Assembly: GCA_020466095.1 (NCBI GenBank)
Contig: CM035809.1
Span: forward strand, 8,032,723-8,096,722
Direction: 5' to 3'
From: Chlorops oryzae
Taxonomy: Eukaryota > Arthropoda > Insecta > Diptera > Chloropidae
DNA: 64,000 nt
Part shown: piece by piece, positions 12,225 to 22,718 of the stretch
Layout: the number at the start of each line of letters is the position of its first letter
How positions within the stretch are numbered: the first letter of the stretch is position 1
Notes under the pieces: model-generated
Databases searched by the model: none
What the model saw: the letters and a program-made list of their open reading frames with translations, nothing else
Told to the model about the DNA's origin: nothing
Translations under genes and position numbers: made by a program

Positions 12225-12788
12225 AGATCGACAAAAGTAAACCTTAATATTTATAAAAAATTCAATCTAAATGCAATAGAAACTGCAGCTTTTTTTTTTA
12301 AATATTTGTTTTTTTAATTTTCACTTTTTTCGTTTATGGGTTTGAAACTTTTCCCATCAAAGTCATTGAACCGCAGTGTTGCCATGACAACAAGAAAATA
12401 TTTCATTTGAATATAGAAAATAGTTTTGAGCTCCGTTAGTCCAAAAAGCAAAAACAATTATTTAAAATAAACGGAAAGAACAAGAGCACGAATCCTTGAC
12501 AATGGCTTTCCCATGGCATGAGCACTGTCCATGATTGCTGCCTCGAATTCTTGCATGTTTCTCTGCACTTCCAAAGACTATCACGCAAAGTTTCATACAA
12601 GTCAGATTTCATTTCGTGCTGAATTGTTCGTGGTTATGCAAACATTCAACTTGGACTCAGTTACGCAGTGCCGTGAAAATGGGAGGAAAATTGCAAATTG
12701 TTGATAGCAAATTGCAGTAAAATGTAATATACACCGAATGACAATAATGTCCTGTTAATTAAAGACGATATAGTTTCCTGCAACACAC
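12225..12788. other. Intergenic, nothing recognised
   Basis: AT-rich sequence with chance-length ORFs only. No repeat or RNA gene was recognised. Confidence 0.4.
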
Positions 12789-12796
12789 AATAAGTA

Positions 12797-13330
12797 AAGC
12801 CCAAAATCCAATATTGCGAGAGCCCGTGCGAGAGTGCGCGACGTCACGAAAATGTTTTGCGTGACGCATTTCAATCTCCAATGGGAGTTTTGCGTCACGC
12901 AGATGGTAGCATAATTTCGCTTCTAGTAATGCAATATTTGAACCGAGTACCAATCTAATGAGTACCGAGTACTTATAAAAATTATACGTTATCATTTGAG
13001 TTTAAATTTTAATTCAAAATTTTCAAAAATTTTCAAAATGAACCAAGGCTTGCAAAATATTCTAAAAGCTCTTTTTCACAGAACAGTGAACAGGTTTTGT
13101 TTTATTAGTTTAAACGAGTACCCAATAGCGAGTACTCAAAAAATATCTACATCATTAGTTGTCAATCTGCCTCGCAACGAAAAATATTCAATTTTTCAAA
13201 ATATTCTCGCTACGAGGTCTCGCAGTGCGATACATTGGAGCTTGAACCATATGATTGAATGTATTGAAATTTGTGTGCGTCTCGTCTCGCGCTCTCGCAT
13301 CGGGCTCTCGCAATATTGGATTTTGGGCTT
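12797..13330. mobile_element. Non-autonomous DNA transposon with perfect 30-bp TIRs
   Basis: Positions 12797-12826 are the exact reverse complement of 13301-13330. The arms begin AAGCCCAAAATCCAATATTG, and similarity continues imperfectly for another 15-20 bases (TGCGAGAG and so on). The flanks are AATAAGTA on the left and AATAAGTT on the right, an apparent 8-bp target-site duplication with one change. The 534-bp interior has short GAGTACCGAGTACTT-type inverted motifs and no transposase ORF. An 8-bp TSD suggests a hAT-type transposase, but the terminal bases are not the classical CAG, so the superfamily is uncertain. Confidence 0.8.
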
Positions 13331-13789
13331 AATAAGTTGATAAAAAAAATAAAGAAAATAAATATTTTCTCGCTTACTTCTTTCTGATAACAATCAGTAT
13401 CTAAGTATTTATGAATGGACAAGCCCCAATATTCCATATATTCCTACAATTTGCTCACATTTAATAACTCACTTTTAACCAGAGACCGTAATAGTTATGG
13501 GGAATATGAAAAAATATTATATAAAAAATTGAGAATATTCAAAACAATTCAGGATATTTGAAAGAAAACTACTTCAAAAAGCCAATGGGCAATGCCCACT
13601 GACAACAATTCATTCGACAGTACTTTCGAAGGTACTTTTTACTCTCTGATGGAGAGTAAACCGATTTAAATTTGGTGCGGACATAGTCTAGAGAATGAGA
13701 AAGGACATAGACTTTTAATGCCAAATAAGGGATCTAAAGACTTGACATATGGGATGAAAGTTTGTATGGAAGTGCATTGTGCATTTAAT

Positions 13790-14220
13790 AAGAGAGGAAG
13801 AGAGAGAGAGATCATGTGAGAGAGAGAGAGAGAAAAAGATGGCAAGAGGGGGAAAGAGAGGGAAAGAGAGAGAAAGGGAGAGAAAGAGAAGGAAAGAGAA
13901 ATAAAGAGAAGGAAAGAGAAGGAAAGAGAAAGAAAGAGAAGGAAAGAGAGGGAAAGAGAGGGAAAGAGAAGGAAAGAGAGGAATAGAGAGGGAAAAAGAG
14001 GGAAAGAGAGGGAAATAGAGGGGAAGAGAGGGAAATAGAGGGAAAGAGAGGGAAAAAGAGGGATCGAGAGGGAACGAGAGGGAACGAGAGGGAAATGGTG
14101 GAAAAGAGTGGGTTTGAGAGGGAGAAAGGGAGTGAGAGAGATGGTGTGGGTAAGAGTGGGAGGGGGTAAGAAAGGGAGGGGGCAAAAGTGGGAAAGGGTA
14201 AGAGTGGGTGAAGGTGGGGG
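13790..14220. repeat. Purine-rich tract, (GAGAGGGAAA)n-like
   Basis: About 430 bp is almost entirely A and G on the + strand. The core is a diverged decamer GAGAGGGAAA, grading into GGGTAAGAGTGGGAGGG-type sequence after 14140. The minus-strand ORFs of Ser/Leu/Phe/Pro repeats are a by-product of the composition. Confidence 0.9.
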
Positions 14221-15470
14221 TTTGAACCCCCTTTATATCCTACTCGCTGCGTTCGCCACTTGTGGGGAGCTATTTGTCTTATATCCTTCAAACATAATGA
14301 TTTTGCATATCTACACTTTATAAAGGTTTTTTTTTGCAAAACAAATTTTTGTCATGAAAGTGTGGTTTTGGGAATGGGTTTTGATAAATTTGTAAAGTTA
14401 TTTTAAGTCATCAAAGTAATCACATCCTTATTGAGCAACGACTTCATTTAAATTGAAATTATAATCGTTTGTATCGACAGTTAAATCGAAAGCCTGCCAC
14501 CACTAGTTACTGTTGTTTTTATATACCCTTCGCAAGGCTGTTAAAATGTCGACGATTGATTGTGATAGAAAATTTGTTATCCTGGCTATAATTTGGCTGA
14601 CTCACTTCAAACGGCTGGCAATAATTTTTGTTCTTACACTGAATAAATGTTAATTTGAATTGTTTAAATCGTCGAAATAAGTTTCCTCTGTCACATTTTA
14701 AAGTTATTCATTAAATTTCATGCGCTATGCGATTTTTCTTTTAAGCTCCGGGCTTCCGAACCGTGTCCACTTCATACTGTCATATTTATTGCGAAAACGA
14801 ACTGTGGCAGCCCATAAAAGTGCTAGGAATTAGCAGCATATGGGGAAAAGGCAAAGCAAAAAGTCATGCCAAAAAGAAAAAAGGAAAAACGAAATAAAGC
14901 ACTAAATTCATTTTGTGGAAAATTGGAACGGCTTCGGGCAGTTGCTCGCATTCAATACTAGCTCTCTTATGTGTTACACGAGCGCGTGGTCTCGCATGGT
15001 ATCGAAGAATTGATTTTCAATTCCATTGCTGGTCACTAGAGCAGATTCCAGTCTTCGGACATGTTAACGCGCCGTTTTCTTTAATATCTTTTCGTTTCCA
15101 ATAAATATGGGAATAAAGTGAGAAGGCACAATTTGATTAGCTAAATGATTGCCCTATTTAACGCTGTATAAGAATGTGGATTAATATTCTATATAAAGAC
15201 ATGAACAAGTTTATATTCACACTGAGAACGAGATATAGCTTGAAATATGATATGAGTGCCAAAATCTTGAATTGGGACAAATTTATTTTCGGAGCCCTTT
15301 TGAGTATTGTGAACTGAGCAATCTTTGGACAGTGTTTGTCGAAACAGCTACTAACTTTAGGCGTTCCGGGACCACAGAGACCCAAACATAAGGAACATAA
15401 GGATTCGGATGGAACTGCTAGTGAGAATTCGGGTCCCCTGTTAGTCAGAATTTATTTAATCTGTCGCTCT
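14221..15470. other. Intergenic, nothing recognised
   Basis: Mixed-composition sequence without a supported gene. A fragment near 14520 (TTTTTATATACCCTTCGCAAGG) resembles the 5' start of the TATACCC repeats at 54.3, 58.6 and 59.8 kb, but it does not continue into the rest of that element. Confidence 0.35.
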
Positions 15471-15712
15471 CTCGCTCGTTTTTGTTGTCACTATCTTTTT
15501 GTCACTCTCTGTGTCTCCCGCTGTCACCTTGTGTCCCACTTTCTTCCATCGTCTTTCTCTGTCTTTTTATTTCTTACTATTTCTTCCGTCCTTTTTCTTT
15601 ATTTGTCTTATTTTCTTGCTAACTCTCTCTCTGTCTCTCTGTCTATCTATCTCTCTGTTTATCTCTCTCTCTCTCTCTCTCTCTGTCTCTTACTCCCTCT
15701 CCCTATCTTACT
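15471..15712. repeat. Pyrimidine-rich (CT)n region
   Basis: A stretch rich in C and T, with (CT)n runs from about 15620 to 15690. The strand bias is opposite to that of the 13.8-kb tract. It encodes Ser/Leu-rich frames by composition only. Confidence 0.8.
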
Positions 15713-15897
15713 GTCACTGTTTTTGACCATCAATCAGATTCCAAAAATTTTCTGGGAATTTTTCCCTCACATTAGAAAATCGTTTACCATTCTTAGTATA
15801 CTGGGCAGTTAATAAACATCCAGAAATAATTTTGAATATCTCTAAGGCTCTCACATTATTCCTGGAAAAAAAATTCCCTGAGTGTCCCTGTCACCCT

Positions 15898-16372
15898 CCT
15901 GCAAAGAAACAAAGAGGCTCTGGCCCACCTTCAACAAAAACTACACTGACTATATTCTTACACTCTCTCGTACAGACTGTAGATCTATTTTAGGTATTAT
16001 AACCGGCCACAGTATCCTACGCGCTCATGCGCTTAAGCTGAATCTGGCAGACTCCGACGAGTGTAGAAGATGCTCTGATCCTGGGGCACGAGAAACAGTC
16101 GAGCACATCTTTTACCACTGCCCAGCTTTTGCCAGAACGAGACTTCAACTGTTCGGAGAACCCTGGCTCGTCGACTCAGAGTGTATGACGGAGTATAACC
16201 TGTCTACTCTCCTTAATTTTGCGAAGAGGACTGACATGTTGCGGTGATCATGCTCGCTCAAAACCTTTACTCATCGACACCCCGTTTCAAAAATTTACAC
16301 TGGCATGGCTACGGAACCGTTGGTTCTATGTCTGGCCTCATTGACCATCCAGTTCATCCTAACCTAACCTAA
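15898..16372 (+). mobile_element. 5'-truncated LINE (3' end of a LOA-type ORF2)
   Basis: An open frame ending at 16247 encodes the extreme C-terminus of a LINE ORF2. It includes GIITGHSILRAHALKL and a Cys/His cluster, C-x2-C ... H-x4-HC (ECRRC then EHIFYHCPAF). The same cluster with the same spacing style ends the intact element at 35.4-41.3 kb. A 3' UTR of about 120 bp follows, then the tail CCTAACCTAACCTAACC. CCCTGTCACCCT (15886-15897) and CCCTGGCACCCT (16373-16384) flank the copy as a 12-bp TSD with one mismatch. The protein differs clearly from the intact copy, so this is a different subfamily. Confidence 0.85.
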
Positions 16373-16540
16373 CCCTGGCACCCTGTGTTTATCTTCATAT
16401 TTAATCTTTTTTTTTTGGTTGCACTCTACTGCTCTCGGTCGCTCGTTATCTTACTTTTAAGACCCTCGTTATATGCCCCATTTCAGTGACTTTGAACCTT
16501 GTTCCCTCCCATGGCAGAAACTGCTTGCATCACTGCCAAT

Positions 16541-16648
16541 CAGCGCTATTCTGAATAATATTTCACGTGAACTTTTCCGACAGTTTCAATACAAATTTGT
16601 ATTGAAACTGTCGGAAAAGTTCGTGAAATATTTTTCGGAATACGGCTG
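16541..16648. mobile_element. Foldback MITE / near-perfect hairpin of 108 bp
   Basis: The two halves are inverted copies with no loop, centred at the CAAATTTG near 16597. The arms share AATATTTCACG, then GAACTTTTCCGACAGTTTC, then AATACAAA. The left arm has a two-base insertion (TG), and outer differences lie in CAGCGCTATTCTGAA versus CAGCCGTATTCCGAA. AAT flanks both ends and may be a 3-bp target duplication. The transcript would fold into a stem of about 50 bp. Confidence 0.75.
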
Positions 16649-16752
16649 AATATGTCCAGAAATTGTAGCCCATAGAATGGCTCGGTTTCCATAACTACAT
16701 ACATATATGTATCTTATCATAGTCAAATTGCGATTGTAAATTTTTATGATAA

Positions 16753-16758
16753 TTTATT
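16753..16758 (-). terminator. Possible polyadenylation signal (AATAAA) for the 17.0-19.7 kb gene
   Basis: TTTATT on the + strand gives AATAAA on the coding strand, 274 bases past the stop codon. The position is plausible for the end of this gene, but it is a consensus match in AT-rich DNA. Confidence 0.35.
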
Positions 16759-17031
16759 CTTAAAAAGATCAATACTTATCCTAGTAGAAGAACACAATTT
16801 AAAGGAAGATTTTGCGACAGATATCAATTGAACTGGAATGAATGAACACGTGCATTGGTGTGCCTTGTCCGGACGACCGTAATACATTTTAAACAAATTT
16901 TACCAATAAAATATAAACGAATTAAGCTGAGGATATCAATTACATTTAAAAATCCGAAATAAGCATTAATTTTCTTGATCATTTCGGTGCTTCCAAATCC
17001 TTCACCTCTATCATTGTGTGTGTCGTTGCTC

Positions 17032-19671
17032 TTAGTCATCGCCACCACCCGAGGTGTTCTTAAAGAAATTATTCGTCGATTGTTGTTTCGAACTTGGCTT
17101 GGATAATTTCTTCTTCGAGGAATTCGATTCATTGTCCATGCTACGCGGTGTCATCCCGTCTGAACTGAAGTTGGCCTCTTCATTCGTATATGAATGCTGG
17201 AAGGATCCAAACGCATTGTTCGATTTGATACTGCTTGAACTGGTATCGCCTTCGTCTAGAATCACCTTCGATTCGTAGTCAAGGCAGAATTTCTTCAACT
17301 GTGCCACCATGCCACGTACATTGTCATCGACCGGATTCTTCGGCATTTCCGCTGGACTGACCGAGTTCTCGGGAACTAATGTACGTGCCGATGGTTGTGC
17401 AGTGCTTAATTGTTCATTTTGTGTTGTTGAGTCAGTTGTATCGTTGCTGAGACTCGGTTGTGCTGGCGGTTGAGGTTTAACAGCCACTTGATTTTGATGC
17501 TGGTAAAACATTTTGTCGTATTCTGATTTCATGCACAAATACCGGAAATGACGCGAATTCTCCTCGCCATAATGAGTGATTTCTGAAACAGATGTTTATT
17601 GATAAGAGCCTCTGTGAGCAGAGTTTTATGGGGGATTGCTAAGTTAAATGCAAAATATCAAGTATTTGATGCCTTAAGTAGGTTGCTTAAGGGCGGAGCT
17701 AATATTTTCCACAAGCTCTGGCGATTTTACCCATCCTTTGTGATTTTATCTGGTCTAATCTGGTCCTGTTGTTCGAATGGCCGTTTGATTTTGGACCTGT
17801 CGCTTGGACTAGTTGGGGGATATCATTACTATCAGGACAACTATTTAGGCTGACTAAAGCCAAGCACTATTTTGTGGGGATATATTTCGATGGAAGTAAT
17901 TGAACCTACGGATTGACTTTTGTAGAGTAAGGTTGATTGGCGGGCTTGCAAGGTCTAGCAAATAGGTTTCTGCTGAACTCCTGTACCACTGAGAACAAAC
18001 GGGCTAGACTGACGGTATAGGCTGATGGACTCAATTTAAACTGGAGCTTTGCACTGGAGCACTGCCTCATAAGAAATCAAAATTTCTTGAAAAGTCTCGT
18101 GGCGGAAACCCCAAAAATCGTCGGATCATAAGGTCTGTTCCTGTACTGTACGAAACTGCCCAATTTTTTGTAAACTGTATGAAAATTGGGCAGTTTTGGG
18201 CAGTTTCGTGCAGTAAGAGAACATACCTAATGGAACTTGACAATATGACTTCATTTTTTGGTTAAGACAAGGCTTAACAGGTACATAAACATGGCCAAAT
18301 GATGAGAGATAGCAATAACTAATCACACTGTTGAAAAACCATATTCAGATGAAAGAACGCGTTACATTCTCTGTGCAGTATCAGAAGAGTCTTTGCTTTC
18401 GTACGACATTGAAGAGATTTCAGGTCTTTGCCGCTAGTAGCTCATCGCTTAAAGTAAGAACATTGGCTTAGATTTACATCATGCACTTGTCTGGGACTTC
18501 TTTCATGTTTGATTTGTTCGCATAAAATGACGACTAGAGTCCAAATATGCTAATCGTTCTTGCGGGTAGTGTCTAGTTCAGGAGATGCGATGTTGTACTG
18601 ATTGCAGATTTGGAGTAAGGGAAAAATTTAAAGAAAATAATTGAATCCCAGGACAAGTTCATAAAGATATCCTGTTCTGAAAAACTAACTTCCTGCTGCT
18701 TTTTAAGGGTTCATATGGGTTAATATCTTGAAATTTAAGCAACAGAAACCCTTCACTCTTTTGTTATTGACCATTAAAGTTTTGATCACGATAAATTAGA
18801 CTTACTGCTTGATAGGTTGTTATTAATTTTCTGGACAAGCGATCCAATTTTCTTAATGTCCGCCGCTTGCCTTTCGACCTTCGCATTTATTTCAGCCAGC
18901 TGGTTTTTCATCATTTCCGATAACGATTTCTTAAAAGAGAACTTTCATTTAAAAAATAAAGAAAGTATATGGGGGAATAATTCACAAGAAGATAGTCGAA
19001 CTCACGGTCACTGATTTCTCAATTTCGCGCTTGATCAAAACAATGAACTCTTCCGTATCGTCTTTATCATCGTTCGATGTATCCTTGGGACGAGTATCGT
19101 TCCTATGCTGATTATGTCGGTGCGCCTCGTGACGTACCCGTTCGACATCATTTTCGGAGTTAACACTACGATTTCTCGCGAAGTTCTCGTGTTGTATGCG
19201 ACGCATCTCTTCTTCGGTAATATCAAGAACGTTTCTAGCCGTTTTCGGCAATTTTGTTGTTGTGGGCCGCGCCGAGACTGGCTTCTCGACTTTACTGAAG
19301 TACTGTTGCTGTTTCGACAGTACTTCAGCACGGCGCTCTTCCAGCAAAGATGTCGAATCCGAACTCGGATTGAATGACACGCCCCTACGACGAGCAGTTG
19401 GCGGCAACGCCTTTTCATAGCGATCGCTAGCCGTTATTATGTACCGATTGCAATTGGGTCGGTAGGAGCTCAACGTTTCGTTGTACTCCATGTCACCGCG
19501 ATCTTTGAGCGTTATTTCTATTGGCATTGTGGCGGATTTCATTTGAGCTTTCATCGTAGATTTCGATGATGGGTTTTGGTATTTTACGCCATACGTTTCC
19601 TCGAGTGCTTTAATTGCTTTCGGACGACTCGTTAACATCGTTTGGAAATTCTTTTTCGGATCACGATACAT
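17032..19671 (-). CDS. Unrecognised protein of 446 aa, three exons, central coiled coil
   Basis: I do not recognise the family. The exons are 19671-19006, 18929-18806 and 17582-17032. The donors are GTGAGT and GTAAGT; the acceptors are CTTTTAAG and TGTTTCAG. The frame is kept throughout (phase 0, then phase 1), giving 446 codons plus TAA. The N-terminus (MYRDPKKNFQTMLTSRPK) is basic. Residues about 205-262 are rich in Lys, Glu, Ile and Leu and should form a coiled coil spanning the first junction (LIKREIEKSVT joined to KSLSEMMKNQLAEI). The last third is low-complexity Ser/Thr/Asn/Gln/Pro and ends TSGGGDD. There is no signal peptide or membrane segment, so an intracellular, perhaps cytoskeletal or centrosomal, role is only a guess. 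The coherent splice sites and richer codon composition argue that it is real. Confidence 0.8.
18131..18228. repeat. 98-bp imperfect inverted repeat in an intron (small MITE-like hairpin)
   Basis: The left arm starts AGGTCTGTTCCTGTACTGTA and the right arm, read backwards, starts AGGTATGTTCTCTTACTGCA. Both continue into CGAAACTGCCCAA. Arm length is about 33 bp with a handful of mismatches. It lies inside the second intron (17583-18805) of the unrecognised gene. Confidence 0.6.
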
Positions 19672-20320
19672 TTATTTAGTTTTTTTTTTTTTGTGGTTTG
19701 TAATGGGAACTTTTCAATATGGAGGAAAATTAATCAAATAAAAATGTATACAAATAAATGTAATTAGACTAACCCCTTTGAAATCTTTTAATATTAAAAA
19801 ATATATATTTTTTTTAAATTAGAAATTTTTCCTTGCCACAGCAAGAGAATGAATGCCTACAGGAAAATATTTGAAGAATAAATTGATTGAAAAGTCGAAA
19901 TAATAATGATTCGGATTTTGATCAGAGATTTTTAAAATGTCGAAAGGATTTTTTGTTAGTTTTTTTTTTTGTTTGTCAATGTTTGCTGTTTTCAATTTTG
20001 TGGTGTTTTGGGGTTAATTCAAAATCTTGTGTTGCAAGGTGTTGGTCCCTTCTCGCGAAGATCGGCTTATGATATGAAGCGGGTCTTATAAATTATATAA
20101 CATGAGCCGGTATATGAGCTATATGATTTTGTTTGCTCTATTTAATTCCATAGTTGAGTCATTTATGACTCGCCACCACTTTAAGGTTTTCTTTGATAAT
20201 TTATTTATTTTGGTTTCCTAGAGTCCATGAATCACACCCACGATGAGCTGTGTGACGCACGCACTCTTATTCCATTGATAAACATTTTGTGAAAAAAAAT
20301 AAAATGTTAAGAAAACTATT
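19672..20320. other. 5' flank of the unrecognised gene
   Basis: AT-rich flank with T-runs. The stretch at 20090-20190 (ATGAGCCGGTATATGAG ... TGAGTCATTTATGACTCGCC) resembles 9080-9165 and is probably an old dispersed repeat. No promoter motif is clear. Confidence 0.35.
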
Positions 20321-20392
20321 CTCCCCGACGGGGAATTGAACCCCGGTCTCCCGCGTGACAGGCGGGGATACTAACCACTATACTATCGAGGA
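20321..20392 (-). tRNA. tRNA-Asp (GTC), copy 1
   Basis: The 72-nt minus-strand sequence folds as a standard cloverleaf. The acceptor stem is TCCTCGA with TCGGGGA plus discriminator G, with one T-G pair. The D-arm contains TAGTATAGTGGTTAGTATC, which supplies box A. The anticodon stem is CCCGC/GCGGG around loop CTGTCAC (anticodon GTC). The T-arm contains GGGGTTCAATTCCCC, which supplies box B. It matches the insect tRNA-Asp sequence as I know it. T-rich sequence follows on the 3' side as a possible Pol III terminator. CCA is not encoded, as expected in eukaryotes. Confidence 0.97.
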
Positions 20393-20529
20393 AGTTGAAA
20401 TATTGGCGTCAAAATTTAGGCAATCAGGTAGAAAAAATTAGTTGAAAATCATACAGTTTCAAAACTAATTGAGATTACATTATCGAACTCTCATATAATA
20501 TATATTAAACCGGCATGAAGTAGACCTTA

Positions 20530-20700
20530 CCGTGATGTAGTGGAACCAAGATATGGTATGGCCATGTCCTGAGAGCAAATGAGGACAGCTTGGCCAAAAA
20601 AAGGCTACACACTACAAATACAGGATTGCAGACAAAGAGGTCGTCCGAAACAGCGTTGGATGGTCACAATAAAACGTGAAAATTTAGGCGGACCTTTTCT
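20530..20700 (+). pseudogene. Degenerate LINE fragment (C-terminal RTE-like ORF remnant)
   Basis: One frame reads WYGHVLRANEDSLAKKRL from about 20549. After a frameshift another frame reads RQRGRPKQRWMVTIKRENL. Motifs of the type W-x-GHVLR and GRPKQRWxDxIK are typical of the region after the reverse transcriptase domain in RTE-like and related LINEs. Only this short broken piece is present, next to the first tRNA-Asp gene. Confidence 0.65.
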
Positions 20701-20739
20701 TCTACCAAATCTATAGATCTATAGAGATTTTCGGCTTTC

Positions 20740-21328
20740 ACGGTTCTGAACCATTTGCTTTGGATTGAAAAACTTAGTGCATACCCAAAGGGTGATTTTT
20801 CGTTTTTCTTCCGATTTTTGGTAAAAATTGTTCAACTTCGCACCGGCAAAACGGTATCAAGTATTGCTCGGATGCAGTTCGTGTATATGAAGAACTTCTT
20901 TAGTTATAATCTTTCTATATTTGCATTTAAAAATTTTGATAAAATGTTTATTGCCTAGGGAGCTATAGGCCATAAAAAATAAAATATGATTAAAAATACG
21001 TCAAATGTAAGGAGTTTTTGCAATTTGCACATACTAGATATAGTTTTTGCGGATCGATTTGTACAAAAACTATTTAAAATGAGTTCAGGGCTATAAATTG
21101 TGATAGAAAGGAAATTAAAATATTGAACGGATTACGAGATATAGCCATAAGTAAGGGAGTAATTTAATTCTCGGCCCTACTTTTTGAAGTCTATTTTAAA
21201 AAAAAGTAGAGGTGACTTGACAAAACTGAGTATGAGGCGTTATTATACTCACCGAGCACTTTCAAAAACAGTCGTTAAATTTTTGTTTGTAAAACAAGAC
21301 CTCTAAAATGTCGCACAGTGTTATCTTA
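20740..21328 (+). repeat. Dispersed repeat X, copy 1
   Basis: About 590 bp that reappears in inverted orientation at about 47230-48078. Shared landmarks are TGGTAAAAATTGTTCAACTTCGC-like sequence, the phrase GCACCGGCAAAACGGTATCA, GAAGAACTTCTTTAGTTATA, GCTATAGGCCATA and AAGTAGAGGTGACTTGACA. A short frame (20755-20958) is shared with the other copy, but neither copy has a complete ORF. The family is unknown to me. Confidence 0.85.
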
Positions 21329-21448
21329 AAAGAAATAACTTTGAAATCAGTCAAAAAAAATTCTTCACAGAGAGAAAGAGAGAGAGAGAGAGATTTGAGC
21401 GTGAAAAAATGGTGAATAAAAAAAAAAAAAAAAATTGAAGAATTAACC

Positions 21449-21520
21449 CTCCCCGACGGGGAATTGAACCCCGGTCTCCCGCGTGACAGGCGGGGATACT
21501 AACCACTATACTATCGAGGA
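21449..21520 (-). tRNA. tRNA-Asp (GTC), copy 2
   Basis: Identical over all 72 nt to the tRNA at 20321-20392 and in the same orientation, about 1.1 kb away. The 3' flank on the coding strand reaches a long T-run (complement of the A-run at 21419-21434), a strong Pol III terminator. The flanks of the two copies differ, so identity is confined to the gene body. Confidence 0.97.
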
Positions 21521-22410
21521 TGTTGCAATAATGTTCTTTTATCAAATCCAAGAGCAGCGTTGCGTTAATCTTATATTCTTAAAATCGTTTTGCTTTCCAT
21601 ATAAAACGTGAGGTGTTGACCTAATGACATGAAACATTATTTCGGGGAGATCAGGCCCATCGGAGATAGTATGTCTTATCAAAATCTCCGCTGCTACGTC
21701 GTAAATAAGGTAAAATTGCAATTGCGATCAACGAGATGATCGTTCTTAAAACATAGTGAGTACATACATATACAGTACAAATCTCGGAGCACTTTGAATG
21801 TGTTTATTAATAGGGGAAGTTTTTTCTATTTTTTGTGCTATTTTTTAAATTAATTTGTAAGGTAATCACGTTAGTTTGGCATTTTTCAATATTAAAATCG
21901 GATCTTAGATTTTCAACTAAGTATAAATATCATTCCCTTCCATCAGTCGTTTAATTTATGTGTTCGGAGACGACCACAAAAATAATTACGAGTCTGGAAT
22001 TTTTAATCTTCCCTTTTGCAGTTTTTTCAATTTCTCTGTCTTCAGCGAAAGAAAAGGAAGGGCGACAAATTTTAAGAATACTTAAGAACAAGAGTTGATT
22101 AAGAGAGTTAGGAAAATGCCTCTAAAAACTGCAAGTTTGTCTTACTGTTCAACAAATACTGGAGCTTTTGAAGATTATGAAACATTCAAAGGTCCTTTTT
22201 ATTTTTTAATTCCAAAATAAAACTAAATAGAATGAATCCTTCATGTTACGCCGTTATATGTTTGTAGATCATTATGGCGAATTCAATAAAACTCTTAAGA
22301 GTTGGTTTAAGTCACGAGCAACCAAACAAATAATGTCCTTCATCTTTTTCTTGCATTGTAATTTACTTCTTACAGCATCCCTTCATAAACTTGAATTCAT
22401 TGAAAACCAA
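21521..22410. other. Intergenic, nothing recognised
   Basis: AT-rich, with no supported gene, repeat or RNA. Confidence 0.4.
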
Positions 22411-22718
22411 TCAATCAGCAAACACGTTGTAAAATATAAATGACTTAGTCGGAAAAGGCGACATTATTGCGAGCGATAAATACAATGAGTTCATTAGTTG
22501 GTTCGGGAAAAATGAAAAATTATTTTTTCCCTTGCGTCGGGCGTTGAGCAGAAACCTTTGATGATATTCATTGGCACCATATTTCCGTTCTTCGATGTGT
22601 GTATCCGGTGCGAATAATGCACAGCAAAGAAGAACGGTGAAAGCAAAAAGGAAGAACAATAAATTAAATTTCTAAGTTCAATTGACCTTTATTGGACGGA
22701 GGTAAAAAAATTCACCAT
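22411..22718 (-). CDS. Candidate small secreted protein gene (two exons), unrecognised
   Basis: A frame on the minus strand directly after an acceptor (AACTTAG, exon start 22671) reads KFNLLFFLFAFTVLLCCALF. It then continues APDTHIEERKYGANEYHQRF and ends at 22411. The first 20 residues look like a signal peptide. An ATG at 22718-22716 is followed at once by a donor (GTGAAT), and joining it in phase 0 would give an 87-aa protein starting MKFNLL. A TATTTAAA-like TATA box lies about 45 bases upstream of this ATG. One-codon or very short first exons are common in fly secreted and cuticle genes. Against it, the intron would be only 44 bp, and the C-terminal part looks unremarkable. No family was recognised. 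Confidence 0.25.

Noticed and set aside
13715..14339. Minus-strand Ser/Leu/Phe/Pro-rich ORFs of 156 and 175 aa
   Set aside because: Produced by the purine-rich simple repeat; no start context, domain or splice evidence.
14520..14545. Another TATACCC repeat copy
   Set aside because: Only about 25 bases of the start match and the following sequence does not align with families A or B.
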